Below are positions 17,504 through 25,987 of a stretch of DNA of 64,000 bases, piece after piece. Every line of letters begins with the position of its first letter. The first letter of the stretch is position 1. Origin of the DNA: an uncultured Acetatifactor sp. (GTDB lineage Bacteria > Bacillota > Clostridia > Lachnospirales > Lachnospiraceae); assembly GCA_910586215.1 (NCBI GenBank), contig CAJUGH010000003.1, positions 1-64,000 of the forward strand, written 5' to 3'. The translations under genes and the position numbers were made by a program. Below the pieces are notes generated by a model. It saw only the letters and a list, made by a program, of their open reading frames with translations. It was not told where the DNA came from and did not search any database.

Positions 17504-17931
17504 TGGATAGACAGATGGATCAACATCTCAATGTGTTTTTTTACAGGGCAGGTTTTGTGCTACTGGGATTCTGTGCCATAGCGGCTGTCATTGTAAGGAT
17601 GGATTTGTTTTCTGGGATACAGCTACTGGAAAGTAGCTGTATTTTTCAAGTCGTACTGGGGATGTACTGTCCTGGCTGTGGCGGTACCCGTGCGGTGCTG
17701 GCTTTCCTGCGGGGGGAGATCCTGCAGTCCCTCTGGTATCATCCGTTGATCCTGTATGGGGTGGTATTTTATTTTCTCTTTATGATCTCCCAGACAGCCA
17801 TGCGGATATTTCCTGGATACAAGGGAATGAGATTCCGTCCCTGGTACCTCTATGGGGCACTGGTGGTAATAGGGGTAAATTTTGTCTTGAAGAATGTCTT
17901 GAAACTATGCTTTGGCATCTGCATGGTCTGA
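17503..17931 (+). CDS. DUF2752 membrane protein
   Basis: 142 residues, three hydrophobic helices. The family signature CPGCGGTRA is present (about residues 56-64) after the first helix. No SD; translation likely depends on coupling to the upstream DUF4190-like gene through the 1-base overlap. The paired cysteines suggest metal or disulfide chemistry, but no function is established. Confidence 0.8.
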   Translation: MDRQMDQHLNVFFYRAGFVLLGFCAIAAVIVRMDLFSGIQLLESSCIFQVVLGMYCPGCGGTRAVLAFLRGEILQSLWYHPLILYGVVFYFLFMISQTAMRIFPGYKGMRFRPWYLYGALVVIGVNFVLKNVLKLCFGICMV

Positions 17932-17942
17932 ACCGGAATCCG

Positions 17943-18005
17943 GGCAGAAGCGTCCTTTTCCTTTAAAGGTTTGCCTTTGAAGGAAAGCAAAAAGGCACTT
18001 CTGCC
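17943..18005. terminator. Long inverted repeat between convergent genes
   Basis: GGCAGAAG (17943-17950) and CTTCTGCC (17998-18005) close a 63-nt structure with further internal pairing (CCTTTT with AAAAGG, CTTT with AAAG). It sits between convergent stops and likely ends transcription from both sides. Confidence 0.5.
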
Positions 18006-18019
18006 TGGATCTGTCTTAC

Positions 18020-18484
18020 TCACTGGATCTTTAAATCTTCATCATCCGGCACTTCCCCATGAAGGAATGTAATAATGATCTGGACCCGCTTATAGGCCCT
18101 GGAATAGTTCTCCCTGGCGTATTCGGCAGTGTATTCGTTGTAACCACCATTGCCATAGGCTTCATGGTAACTGGAGACTGCCTCTGTCATATACTGGCTG
18201 GATTCTGCAGACAGGGTCTCCAGGTAGTCGAATTCTTCCGGGAAATCCAACTCTGCGAAGGACTGGAACGCAAGGTCAAGCTCATCCAGATAGGAAAGCA
18301 GCTGTGCGGTGGCATCTTCCGACTGGGCGTCAATGCTGTTGATGGAAGTGTCAATCTCCGAGATCCTGGTACAAAAAGCATCTATGCTGTTCCGGAATTG
18401 TGCAAGTTCAGGATCCTGGCCGCATGCAGCAAGCAGCCAGACAGCCAGGACAATGGCAGACAGCCCACGAAATCTTATATTCAC
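18020..18484 (-). CDS. Putative lipoprotein, unknown function
   Basis: 154 residues. Signal peptide with lipobox LLAAC (Cys21), then an acidic, helical domain (Glu/Asp/Ser/Tyr-rich, e.g. SYLDELDLAFQSFAELDFP). Starts with GTG at 18482-18484 preceded by GGGAGGT at good spacing. Would be anchored to the outer face of the membrane. I recognise no family; alone on the minus strand between a DUF2752 gene and metH. Confidence 0.7.
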   Translation of the reverse strand: MNIRFRGLSAIVLAVWLLAACGQDPELAQFRNSIDAFCTRISEIDTSINSIDAQSEDATAQLLSYLDELDLAFQSFAELDFPEEFDYLETLSAESSQYMTEAVSSYHEAYGNGGYNEYTAEYARENYSRAYKRVQIIITFLHGEVPDDEDLKIQ

Positions 18485-18821
18485 AAATTACCTCCCTGCC
18501 TGTCTATACAGGCACTTCGTTTTCTTTTTCATAGTGCCTCACTTTGAAAAGCACCAAAACACTCCTGGGAACTTTATAGGACGAATCTTTACAGCGGACT
18601 TACCTGGATATTCCCTATGCAGAGTAAAACTTAACAGTTCCTTAGAATTTAACATATTTTAAGCTTTTTCGCAATACTTATACGAGAAAAGGTTAAATCC
18701 TCCCCTTTACGACTAAAACAAGTCTGTGGTATGATGTAAGGAACTGTTGAGAAGAAGCGGTCTGGGAGCCTGACGGGGAGAAGAAGGAAGCACCTGCCGG
18801 CCCGGACAAAGAGAGGACTGT
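18485..18821. other. Divergent intergenic region before metH
   Basis: 337 bases, A/T rich in the middle. A weak plus-strand promoter may be TTTACG (18706-18711) with TATGAT (18730-18735), 18-bp spacer. I searched by eye for S-box (SAM) and cobalamin riboswitch signatures, usual before methionine genes, and found neither. Confidence 0.4.
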
Positions 18822-21341
18822 ATGAATAGGGAAGAATTTGCCAGAATGGCTGAGAAATATGTATATTTGGACGGTGCTACAGGTTCCAACCTGGTAAAGG
18901 CGGGTATGCCTCCCGGGGTCTGCCCGGAACAGTGGATCCTGGAACATAAGCAGGTATTGCTGGATCTGCAGAAGGCATATGTGGAAGCAGGCACCGATAT
19001 CCTGATGGCACCTACCTTTACCGCCAACCGTGTGAAGCTGGCTGAGTATGGCCTGGAAGGACGGCTGCAGGAGATGAACCGGGACCTGGTGGCACTTTCC
19101 AGGGAAGCTGCAGCCACAGCTACAGAACGTAAGGTGTATGTGGCTGCGGATCTCTCCATGACAGGGGTGCAGCTTGCACCTATAGGACCTATGGAACTGG
19201 AGACATTGATCGGGATCTATAAAGAACAGATCCTGGCAGTGCAGGAGGCCGGCGTGGATCTGCTGGCAGTGGAGACCATGATGAGTCTGGCAGAGGCACG
19301 TGCCGCGCTGATTGCCGCAAAGGAGGTTTCTGACCTGCCGGTGATGGTGACGATGACCTTTGAGCCAGGCGGCAGGACCCTGTATGGTACGGATGCCAGG
19401 ACGGCCGCCATTGTGCTGGAAGGCCTGGGGGCAGATGCCATCGGGGTGAACTGTTCCACCGGTCCGGCCCATATGAGGCAGGTGATCCAGGATATGGTCA
19501 GTGTGACCCGCAGGGTTCCGATTATTGCGAAGCCGAATGCAGGACTGCCCTATCTGGACAGCCAGGGGCATACCTGTTACAATTGTGATGTGGATACTTT
19601 CGTGGAGGAGATGGGCCAGCTTGTGGAGGCAGGGGCTACCATTCTGGGAGGATGCTGTGGCACTACACCAGAATACATCCGCAGGCTGTGCCAGGCCTAT
19701 GGCAGGGAGGTAAAGGTGGTGGCTGACCGGTGCCCTTCTACCAGATACCATCTGGCCTCCGAACGCCAGTCCCTCTCTTTTGAAATCGGGGATGGTTTCC
19801 TGGTAGTGGGGGAGAGGATCAACCCTACGGGGAAAAAACTGTTACAGGCCCAGTTGCGGGAAGGCAGCATGGACAAAGTCCTGCAGTTTGCAAAGGAGCA
19901 GGAACAGGACGGTGCCTGTATCCTGGATATTAACATGGGCATGAGCGGCATTGATGAGAAGGCCATGATGTTACAGGCCATAGAAGAGGTGGGGGGTGTC
20001 ACCAGCCTGCCCCTGTCCCTGGATTCCAGTCATGTGGATGTGCTGGAGGCGGCACTTCGCCATTATCCGGGGCGTGCCTTGATCAATTCCATTTCCCTGG
20101 AGACAGCAAAATGTGAGAAACTGCTGGCCCTGGCCAAAAAATATGGGGCCATGTTTATCCTGCTGCCCCTTTGGGACGAGGGGCTGCCTGCCAATATGGA
20201 GGAGAAGAAAGAAATCATTGAAAAGGTGCTGGCCTGTGCCAGGGAGTACGGCCTGGAGGACTGGGATGTGGTGGTGGATGGCCTGGTGGCCACTGTGGGT
20301 GCCAACAGAAATGCTGCCCTGGAGACATTGGAGACCATCCGCTATTGCAGGGAAAAGGGGCTTGCCACGGTCTGTGGCCTGTCCAATATCTCTTTTGGTC
20401 TGCCGGAGAGAAGCTATGTGAATACTGCCTTCCTGGCTCTGGCGATCCGGGAAGGGCTTACCATGGCCATTGCCAACCCTTCCCAGGAACTGCTGATGGC
20501 ATGTGCCCTGGCTACGGACCTGCTGCTGGCTAAGGAAGGGGCAGACATCCGCTATATAGAATATGCAGGGATAGCAGCCGCAAACCGTGCCAGGCGGGAA
20601 GAAAAACTGCTTGCCACGGCATCATCCCCTGCTCCGGCAAAAGCTGCGGACACGGCAGGAACACCAGGGGGAGGCCTGGCTGGGGCTGCAGGGGAACCTG
20701 TGCTGTCCGGTCTGGCCGGGGATCTCTACCAGGCGGTACTGAAAGGCAATCGCAAAGGAATTGCCCAGATGACCCAGGATGCGCTCTCCCAGGGGAAGGA
20801 CCCGTCAGGACTTCTGCACCAGGTACTTCTTCCGGCAATCGGGGAAGTGGGGGAACTTTTTGACAAGGGAAAATACTTCCTGCCCCAACTGATTGCCAGT
20901 GCTGAAGCCATGAAAAATGCCATTGAGATCCTGGAACCCCTGCTGCTCAAGGAAACGGGAGGGGAGGACATGCCAGTGGTAGTCATTGCCACCGTGGAAG
21001 GGGATATCCATGACATTGGGAAGAACCTGGTGGCACTAATGCTGAAGAATTATGGTTTCCGGGTCATTGACTTAGGAAAAGATGTACCAGCCCGGGAAAT
21101 TGTGCAGGCGGCCAGGGAACATAAGGCACGGATCATCGCCCTGTCGGCCTTGATGACCACTACCATGCAGCGGATGCGGGAAGTGGTGGCTCTCGTGAGG
21201 GAGGAAGGGCTGGATGCAAAGGTGATGATAGGAGGTGCGGTCATCACACAGGACTATGCGGAGGAGATCGGCGCAGATGGATATTCCCGGGATGCGGCAG
21301 AGGCCGTGAAGGTGGCCAGACACCTGGTGGATAATAGATAG
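18822..21341 (+). CDS. metH: Cobalamin-dependent methionine synthase, short form
   Basis: 839 residues. Homocysteine-binding domain (about 1-290) with zinc cysteines Cys211 (GVNCSTGP), Cys278 and Cys279 (GGCCGTTPE). Pterin-binding domain about 320-590 (GERINPTGKK). Cap and B12-binding domain about 630-839 with DxHxxG (Asp728, His730, Gly733), His730 being the cobalt ligand. The C-terminal AdoMet reactivation domain of E. coli MetH is missing, common in Clostridia, so reactivation must come from elsewhere. Transfers methyl from methyltetrahydrofolate to homocysteine in the cytosol. An Ala/Gly/Pro-rich linker at about 605-632 joins the halves. SD AGAGAGGA. Confidence 0.9.
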   Translation: MNREEFARMAEKYVYLDGATGSNLVKAGMPPGVCPEQWILEHKQVLLDLQKAYVEAGTDILMAPTFTANRVKLAEYGLEGRLQEMNRDLVALSREAAATATERKVYVAADLSMTGVQLAPIGPMELETLIGIYKEQILAVQEAGVDLLAVETMMSLAEARAALIAAKEVSDLPVMVTMTFEPGGRTLYGTDARTAAIVLEGLGADAIGVNCSTGPAHMRQVIQDMVSVTRRVPIIAKPNAGLPYLDSQGHTCYNCDVDTFVEEMGQLVEAGATILGGCCGTTPEYIRRLCQAYGREVKVVADRCPSTRYHLASERQSLSFEIGDGFLVVGERINPTGKKLLQAQLREGSMDKVLQFAKEQEQDGACILDINMGMSGIDEKAMMLQAIEEVGGVTSLPLSLDSSHVDVLEAALRHYPGRALINSISLETAKCEKLLALAKKYGAMFILLPLWDEGLPANMEEKKEIIEKVLACAREYGLEDWDVVVDGLVATVGANRNAALETLETIRYCREKGLATVCGLSNISFGLPERSYVNTAFLALAIREGLTMAIANPSQELLMACALATDLLLAKEGADIRYIEYAGIAAANRARREEKLLATASSPAPAKAADTAGTPGGGLAGAAGEPVLSGLAGDLYQAVLKGNRKGIAQMTQDALSQGKDPSGLLHQVLLPAIGEVGELFDKGKYFLPQLIASAEAMKNAIEILEPLLLKETGGEDMPVVVIATVEGDIHDIGKNLVALMLKNYGFRVIDLGKDVPAREIVQAAREHKARIIALSALMTTTMQRMREVVALVREEGLDAKVMIGGAVITQDYAEEIGADGYSRDAAEAVKVARHLVDNR

Positions 21342-21385
21342 GAACAGGTATCCTGTGTAATCGATAATTCTTAAGGAGGAATGGT

Positions 21386-22999
21386 ATGATAGGTGCAGAT
21401 GCAATCATCAAATGCCTGGAGGCAGAAGGGGTCACCACTGTGTTTGGCTATCCAGGAGTGGCAATATGTCCTTTTTACAACAGTATCCTGGAATCAGACA
21501 TCCGGACAATCCTGATCCGTACAGAGCAGAATGCCGCCCATGCAGCCAGCGGCGTATCCAGGCTTACCGGCAGGCCAGGCGTGTGTGCGGTGACTTCAGG
21601 CCCTGGTGCAACCAATGTGATCACTGGCATAGCCACGGCATTCGCGGACAGTATACCCCTGGTCTGTATCACTGGCCAGGTGAACAGCGAACTACTGGGC
21701 AGTGATGTGTTTCAGGAGGCAGACATCACAGGGGCAGTGGAGTCTTTTGTAAAATACAGCTATCTTGTGAAGAATGCAGATGATATCCCCAGGGTGTTCA
21801 AGGAGGCCTTCCATATAGCCAACACGGGCCGGAAAGGGCCAGTGCTCATCGATGTTCCCATCGATATCCAGAATGCGCCTGTGAGCCGGTTCAAGTATCC
21901 GGAGGAGGTGCACCTGCGCACCTATAAGCCCACGGTGAAAGGAAATGCGGTACAGATCCGGAAAGTCATAAAGGAACTGGAGAAGGCAAAGAGGCCCTTG
22001 ATCTGTGCAGGCGGAGGCGTGCTTCTCTCCGAAGCGGAGGCGAACCTTCAGTCCTTTGCCGAAAACCATGGCATTCCGGTGGTCACTACCATGATGGGAA
22101 AGGGTGTGATGCCCACAGAACATCCCCTGCATTTTGGTATGGTAGGGAACAATGGACAGCCTCATGCCAATCTGGCCATGAATGAGTCCGACCTGTTGAT
22201 CATGGTGGGAGCCAGGGTGGCAGACCGGGCTGTGAACCAGCCGGAACTGATCACCAAGAACAAGGTCTTGGTCCATATGGATGTGGATCCGGCGGAGATC
22301 GGCAAGAATGCAGGCCCTACCATTCCCCTGGTGGGAGATGCCAGGCATATTTTTGAAGATATTGCGAAGGAAGCGTTTACCTGCGATTTCCATGAATGGG
22401 TGGACACCCTGCGGGAGAACCGGGTCAGAATGGCGAAGAAGCGTACCCCTGATCCCGGCTACGTAGATCCGGCGGCCTTTATTGCCAGGCTCACAGAGAA
22501 AATGGAGGATACGGCAGTCTATGTGGCAGATGTGGGACAGAACCAGATCTGGTCCTGCGGCTATGCCAAAGTGAAAAAAGGAAAATTCCTTACCACCGGC
22601 GGCATGGGAACCATGGGGTATTCCATTCCTGCTGCCATGGGAGCCAAGGTTGCTGCACCGGACCGGCAGGTAGTTGCTGTCTGCGGCGATGGTTCTTTCC
22701 AGATGTCCATGATGGAACTTGCCACCATGCGCCAGCACAACATCCCGGTGAAGATCGTTGTGCTGAAGAACAATTATCTGGGAATGGTGCGCCAGTTCCA
22801 GCACTTTACCTATAAGGACAATTACTCCGTGGTGGATCTGTCAGGAAGTCCTGACCTGGAGAAGCTCTCGGCAGCATACGACCTGCCTTTCCTTCGCCTG
22901 GAAAATATGGAAAAATGTGATGAGGTCATTGAGGCCTTCCTGAAGGAAGATAGTTCCATGCTGCTGGAATGCATCATTGATCCTATGGATCTTGTTTAA
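21386..22999 (+). CDS. ilvB: Acetolactate synthase large subunit (thiamine diphosphate)
   Basis: 537 residues. N-terminal Pyr domain with the catalytic Glu in RTEQNAAHAASG, central FAD/Rossmann-like domain, C-terminal PP domain with GDGSFQMSMMEL...NNYLGMV (ThDP/Mg binding). FGYPGVAICPFY replaces the common FGYPGGAVLPIY, so this is a divergent member, slightly shorter than usual. Makes acetolactate/acetohydroxybutyrate for branched amino acids. Followed by ilvN-like genes and ilvC, which supports the biosynthetic role over a catabolic one. AAGGAGGA at 21372. No T-box leader seen upstream. Confidence 0.85.
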   Translation: MIGADAIIKCLEAEGVTTVFGYPGVAICPFYNSILESDIRTILIRTEQNAAHAASGVSRLTGRPGVCAVTSGPGATNVITGIATAFADSIPLVCITGQVNSELLGSDVFQEADITGAVESFVKYSYLVKNADDIPRVFKEAFHIANTGRKGPVLIDVPIDIQNAPVSRFKYPEEVHLRTYKPTVKGNAVQIRKVIKELEKAKRPLICAGGGVLLSEAEANLQSFAENHGIPVVTTMMGKGVMPTEHPLHFGMVGNNGQPHANLAMNESDLLIMVGARVADRAVNQPELITKNKVLVHMDVDPAEIGKNAGPTIPLVGDARHIFEDIAKEAFTCDFHEWVDTLRENRVRMAKKRTPDPGYVDPAAFIARLTEKMEDTAVYVADVGQNQIWSCGYAKVKKGKFLTTGGMGTMGYSIPAAMGAKVAAPDRQVVAVCGDGSFQMSMMELATMRQHNIPVKIVVLKNNYLGMVRQFQHFTYKDNYSVVDLSGSPDLEKLSAAYDLPFLRLENMEKCDEVIEAFLKEDSSMLLECIIDPMDLV

Positions 23000-23001
23000 G
23001 C

Positions 23002-23083
23002 GTGAAGGAAATCACTAAGCTCGAAAAAATCTCGCCAAGTGATTTCAAGCTTCACGCCGAAGAACGCAAAAGCAGCGTTCTTC
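23002..23083 (+). repeat. Double-hairpin REP-like element, ilvB-ilvN gap
   Basis: Hairpin 1: GTGAAG+GAAATCACT (23002-23016) with AGTGATTTC+CTTCAC (23038-23046, 23050-23055). Hairpin 2: GAAGAACGC (23059-23067) with GCGTTCTTC (23075-23083), loop AAAAGCA. A similar two-hairpin layout occurs at 48683-48741. Confidence 0.5.
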
Positions 23084-23102
23084 CGGATTTGCACCAGTTC
23101 AT

Positions 23103-23128
23103 TGATTTCCGCGGGCAATGAGCCAGGC
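23103..23128 (+). repeat. 26-nt dispersed repeat, copy 1
   Basis: TGATTTCCGCGGGCAATGAG and six more bases; differs at two positions from 61465-61490. Both copies lie in gaps between co-directional genes. Confidence 0.6.
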
Positions 23129-23153
23129 GGTATGACAGGAGAAGGAGATTGGA

Positions 23154-23660
23154 ATGGCAAATAAAATGAAGACAAGGATCTACTCCGTGCTGGTTGAAAA
23201 CCGTTCCGGTGTGCTGTGCAAGGTGGCCGGACTCTTTTCCCGCAGATGTTTTAATATTGACAGCCTTGCCGTGGGGGAGACGGACGATACCGCCGTCTCC
23301 TGCATGACCATTGTAAGCAGCGGCGATGAGCGCACCATAGAGCAGATTGAGAAACAGCTGAACAAGAAGCTGGACGTGATCAAGGTGAAGACTTTCGCGG
23401 AGCACCAGTGCATCACCAGGGAACTGATGCTGATCAAGATCAAATACAACAAGAATAACCGCCGGGAAATCATGGAACTGTGTGAGATCATGAAGGCAGA
23501 GATCGTGGATATGTCCAAGCACTTCATGATGATCCAGATCTGCAATACCCCGGATAAGATCAAGCTGCTCATCAAGATGCTGCAGTCCATCAGCATTGTG
23601 GAAGTGGCAAGGACCGGGACACTGGCCCTGGCAAAATGCTGCGAGAATGACGAGGGCTGA
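23154..23660 (+). CDS. ilvN: Acetolactate synthase regulatory subunit (first of two)
   Basis: 168 residues: N-terminal ACT domain (YSVLVENRSGVLCKVAGLFS) and C-terminal IlvH-like domain with VEVARTGTLAL near the end. Small subunits activate the large subunit and confer valine feedback. Strong AGGAGAAGGAG upstream. Lies 154 bp after ilvB across a hairpin region. Only moderately similar to the second copy downstream, so they are old paralogues, not a recent duplication. Confidence 0.85.
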   Translation: MANKMKTRIYSVLVENRSGVLCKVAGLFSRRCFNIDSLAVGETDDTAVSCMTIVSSGDERTIEQIEKQLNKKLDVIKVKTFAEHQCITRELMLIKIKYNKNNRREIMELCEIMKAEIVDMSKHFMMIQICNTPDKIKLLIKMLQSISIVEVARTGTLALAKCCENDEG

Positions 23661-23781
23661 TATGTGCATGTATGTGTATGCGAATACAGATCCATGGAAA
23701 ATGTACTGCCAATAACAGGTCAGACAAGCATGAAACTGTCACGCTGATGCTTTAAATGTTTAAAAGACTAAAGTGTTCTTG

Positions 23782-23810
23782 TTGACAACTGGCCAGGAAA
23801 TTGATATGAT
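23782..23810 (+). promoter_or_regulatory. Promoter of second ilvN-like gene and ilvC
   Basis: TTGACA (23782-23787), 17-bp spacer, TATGAT (23805-23810). Lies between the two small-subunit genes, so the second and ilvC can be expressed apart from ilvB. Confidence 0.7.
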
Positions 23811-23841
23811 ATCGAAAGAGTTCGAGAGGAGAGGGATTCTT

Positions 23842-24345
23842 ATGCAGAAAAAAGTATTTCAGCTTCTTGTAAATAATACTTCCGGTGTCCTAAGCCGCAT
23901 TGCCGGACTGTATGCCAGAAGGGGTTATAACGTGGAGAGTATCACCGCAGGTGCCACCTCCAACCCTGATTTCACCAGGATAACCATTGTGGCCTCCGGG
24001 GATGACGAGATCTTAGAACAGATCGAGAAACAGCTTGCCAAGCTGGTGGATGTGCGTGCCATCAAGGAACTGGAACCGGACAAGAGCGTCTACAGGGAAC
24101 TTCTCCTAATCAAGGTCCGGGCGGCTGCGGAACAGCGTCAGAGTGTGATCTCCGTGGCAGATATCTTCCGGGCGAAGATCATTGATGTGGCACCAGAGAG
24201 TCTGATCATCGAACTTACAGGCAACCAGCAGAAGATTGACGCGTTCATCAGCCTGCTGGACGGCTATGAGATCCTGGAGATGGCCAGGACAGGCCTGGCC
24301 GGACTGGGCAGGGGAACAGAACATATCACCTACATAGAAGACTGA
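23842..24345 (+). CDS. ilvN: Acetolactate synthase regulatory subunit (second of two)
   Basis: 167 residues beginning MQKKVFQLLVNNTSGVLSRIAGLYARRGYN, an ACT domain closest to canonical IlvN/IlvH, ending in EMARTGLAGLGRG. The frame is open back to 23773, but that ATG lies upstream of the promoter at 23782-23810, so 23842 with GAGGAGAGG is the start. Stands directly before ilvC. Either it pairs with a second large subunit elsewhere, or both small subunits share IlvB. Confidence 0.85.
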   Translation: MQKKVFQLLVNNTSGVLSRIAGLYARRGYNVESITAGATSNPDFTRITIVASGDDEILEQIEKQLAKLVDVRAIKELEPDKSVYRELLLIKVRAAAEQRQSVISVADIFRAKIIDVAPESLIIELTGNQQKIDAFISLLDGYEILEMARTGLAGLGRGTEHITYIED

Positions 24346-24476
24346 ACATGGCAGCTTAGATTTTGACCGGCCAGGTCTGGAACTGTGTACTGGTTTCCAG
24401 CCGGGATACATGCGTTAGCTCCAGGTTAAATCCTGTCAGTTATAAATAGATTGCAAACAGATATGGAGGAGAAAAA

Positions 24477-25496
24477 ATGGCAAAGATTTTTTATCAGGAA
24501 GATTGTAACCTGTCCCTTTTGGAGGGTAAGACCATCGCCATCATTGGCTATGGCAGCCAGGGACATGCACATGCGCTGAACTTGAAAGAGTCCGGCTGCC
24601 ATGTGATCATCGGCCTTTATGAGGGTTCTAAGTCCTGGGACAAGGCTGTGAAGCAGGGCTTTGAGGTGTTTACTGCCGCAGAGGCCGCGAAGAGGGCTGA
24701 CATCATCATGATCCTCATCAACGATGAGAAGCAGGCTGACCTCTACAAGAAAGACATTGAACCGAACCTGGAGGCAGGCAATATGCTGATGTTTGCCCAT
24801 GGCTTCAACATTCATTTCGGATGTATCGTTCCCCCTGCGGATGTGGATGTGACCATGATCGCGCCCAAGGGTCCGGGACACACTGTGAGAAGTGAATACC
24901 AGGAGGGCAAGGGTGTTCCCTGCCTAATCGCCGTGGAGCAGGATGCCACTGGCAAGGCCCAGGATCTGGCGCTGGCTTATGCCCTGGGTATCGGCGGTGC
25001 CAGGGCAGGTGTGCTGGAGACCACTTTCCGCACAGAGACAGAGACAGACCTCTTCGGGGAGCAGGCTGTACTCTGCGGCGGCGTGTGCGCCTTAATGCAG
25101 GCAGGCTTTGAGACCCTGGTGGAAGCCGGATATGATGAGAGGAACGCTTACTTTGAATGTATCCATGAGATGAAACTGATCGTGGATCTGATCTACCAGA
25201 GTGGATTCGCCGGCATGCGGTATTCCATCTCCAACACAGCAGAGTATGGCGATTACATCACTGGTCCCAAGATCATCACCGAGGATACCAAGAAGGCCAT
25301 GAAGAAGATCCTGAGCGATATCCAGGATGGCACCTTTGCCAAGGAATTCCTGCTTGACATGTCTCCTGCAGGCCGCCAGGTACATTTCAAGGCCATGCGG
25401 AAGCTGGCCAGTGAGCATCCGGCAGAGAAGGTGGGTGAGGAGATCCGCAAGCTCTATAGCTGGAACAATGAGGACGACAAGCTGATCAACAACTAA
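24477..25496 (+). CDS. ilvC: Ketol-acid reductoisomerase (class I)
   Basis: 339 residues. Rossmann motif GYGSQGHAHALNLKESG (about 24-40) followed by a cofactor loop GLYEGSKSW, in which the serines suggest NADPH use (inference). C-terminal knotted domain with the metal-binding Asp/Glu segments (FGEQAVLCGG, YFECIHEMKLIVDL). Converts acetolactate to dihydroxyisovalerate with Mg2+. SD GGAGGAG. 131 bp after the second ilvN with no terminator between, so probably co-transcribed; ends at a double hairpin and terminator. Confidence 0.95.
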   Translation: MAKIFYQEDCNLSLLEGKTIAIIGYGSQGHAHALNLKESGCHVIIGLYEGSKSWDKAVKQGFEVFTAAEAAKRADIIMILINDEKQADLYKKDIEPNLEAGNMLMFAHGFNIHFGCIVPPADVDVTMIAPKGPGHTVRSEYQEGKGVPCLIAVEQDATGKAQDLALAYALGIGGARAGVLETTFRTETETDLFGEQAVLCGGVCALMQAGFETLVEAGYDERNAYFECIHEMKLIVDLIYQSGFAGMRYSISNTAEYGDYITGPKIITEDTKKAMKKILSDIQDGTFAKEFLLDMSPAGRQVHFKAMRKLASEHPAEKVGEEIRKLYSWNNEDDKLINN

Positions 25497-25539
25497 GATG
25501 TAAAGATTTTTTAAACAGTTCCTAAGTCACCATATGCGC

Positions 25540-25567
25540 CAAAATGGGGTTGTTTTTGCCCATTTTG
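25540..25567 (+). terminator. Hairpin after ilvC
   Basis: CAAAATGGG (25540-25548) and CCCATTTTG (25559-25567), perfect 9-bp stem. Short U content follows; may be a first, leaky terminator. Confidence 0.5.
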
Positions 25568-25576
25568 TGTGCATCT

Positions 25577-25603
25577 GTTGCTGTGAACGGAGTGAACAGT
25601 AAC
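25577..25603 (+). repeat. Dispersed repeat, partial copy
   Basis: 26 of these 27 bases are identical to 52241-52266. Contains GTGAAC twice and can fold as GTTGCTGT/ACAGTAAC. Sits between two terminator hairpins. Confidence 0.6.
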
Positions 25604-25611
25604 AAGGGAAG

Positions 25612-25638
25612 GGCATCCCCCGGCGGGGGTGCCTTTTT
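25612..25638 (+). terminator. Rho-independent terminator of the ilv unit
   Basis: GGCA+CCCCC (25612-25621, one bulged T) pairs with GGGGG+TGCC (25625-25633); TTTTT at 25634-25638. Confidence 0.85.
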
Positions 25639-25987
25639 GCCTTGTTTTGCATCATGTCCCTTCTACTTCCTCTTTTCCTGTTTCCTTCTCATATCTTAAG
25701 AAAATCTTGTGAATTTTATACAGCCTCCATTTATTTTTATTGCATATACTGTAGGCAACATCCCGGAAAGAAATAACATGACAAGAAAAGGAAAACACAG
25801 GGATGTCCTGGGTTAGCCCTGGAATACGGCGAAGAAGCAGTTGCACAGAAGGCGCAGCATTATTATAATGGGATTGTGACAGTCCGGCCAGACCGTGTAA
25901 ATGGCGCAGGCCGAAGTGTGACGGGAATGATCGCACGTCAAAGACCTGCACAGAAGAAGGAAAGGAAGAATGAGGGGAGACAGACAT
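25639..25987 (+). other. Gap before two-component system
   Basis: No gene seen. Holds the promoter at 25841-25869 and an approximately 110-nt leader. The first part (25660-25760) is A/T rich. Confidence 0.4.
25841..25869 (+). promoter_or_regulatory. Promoter of response regulator gene
   Basis: TTGCAC (25841-25846), 17-bp spacer, TATAAT (25864-25869). Confidence 0.65.

Noticed and set aside
23773..23841. Longer start for the second ilvN-like gene
   Set aside because: The ATG at 23773 lies upstream of the promoter at 23782-23810; the family N-terminus begins at 23842.
21342..24476. T-box leader controlling the ilv genes
   Set aside because: No specifier stem or GGTGG-containing antiterminator could be found in any of the gaps.
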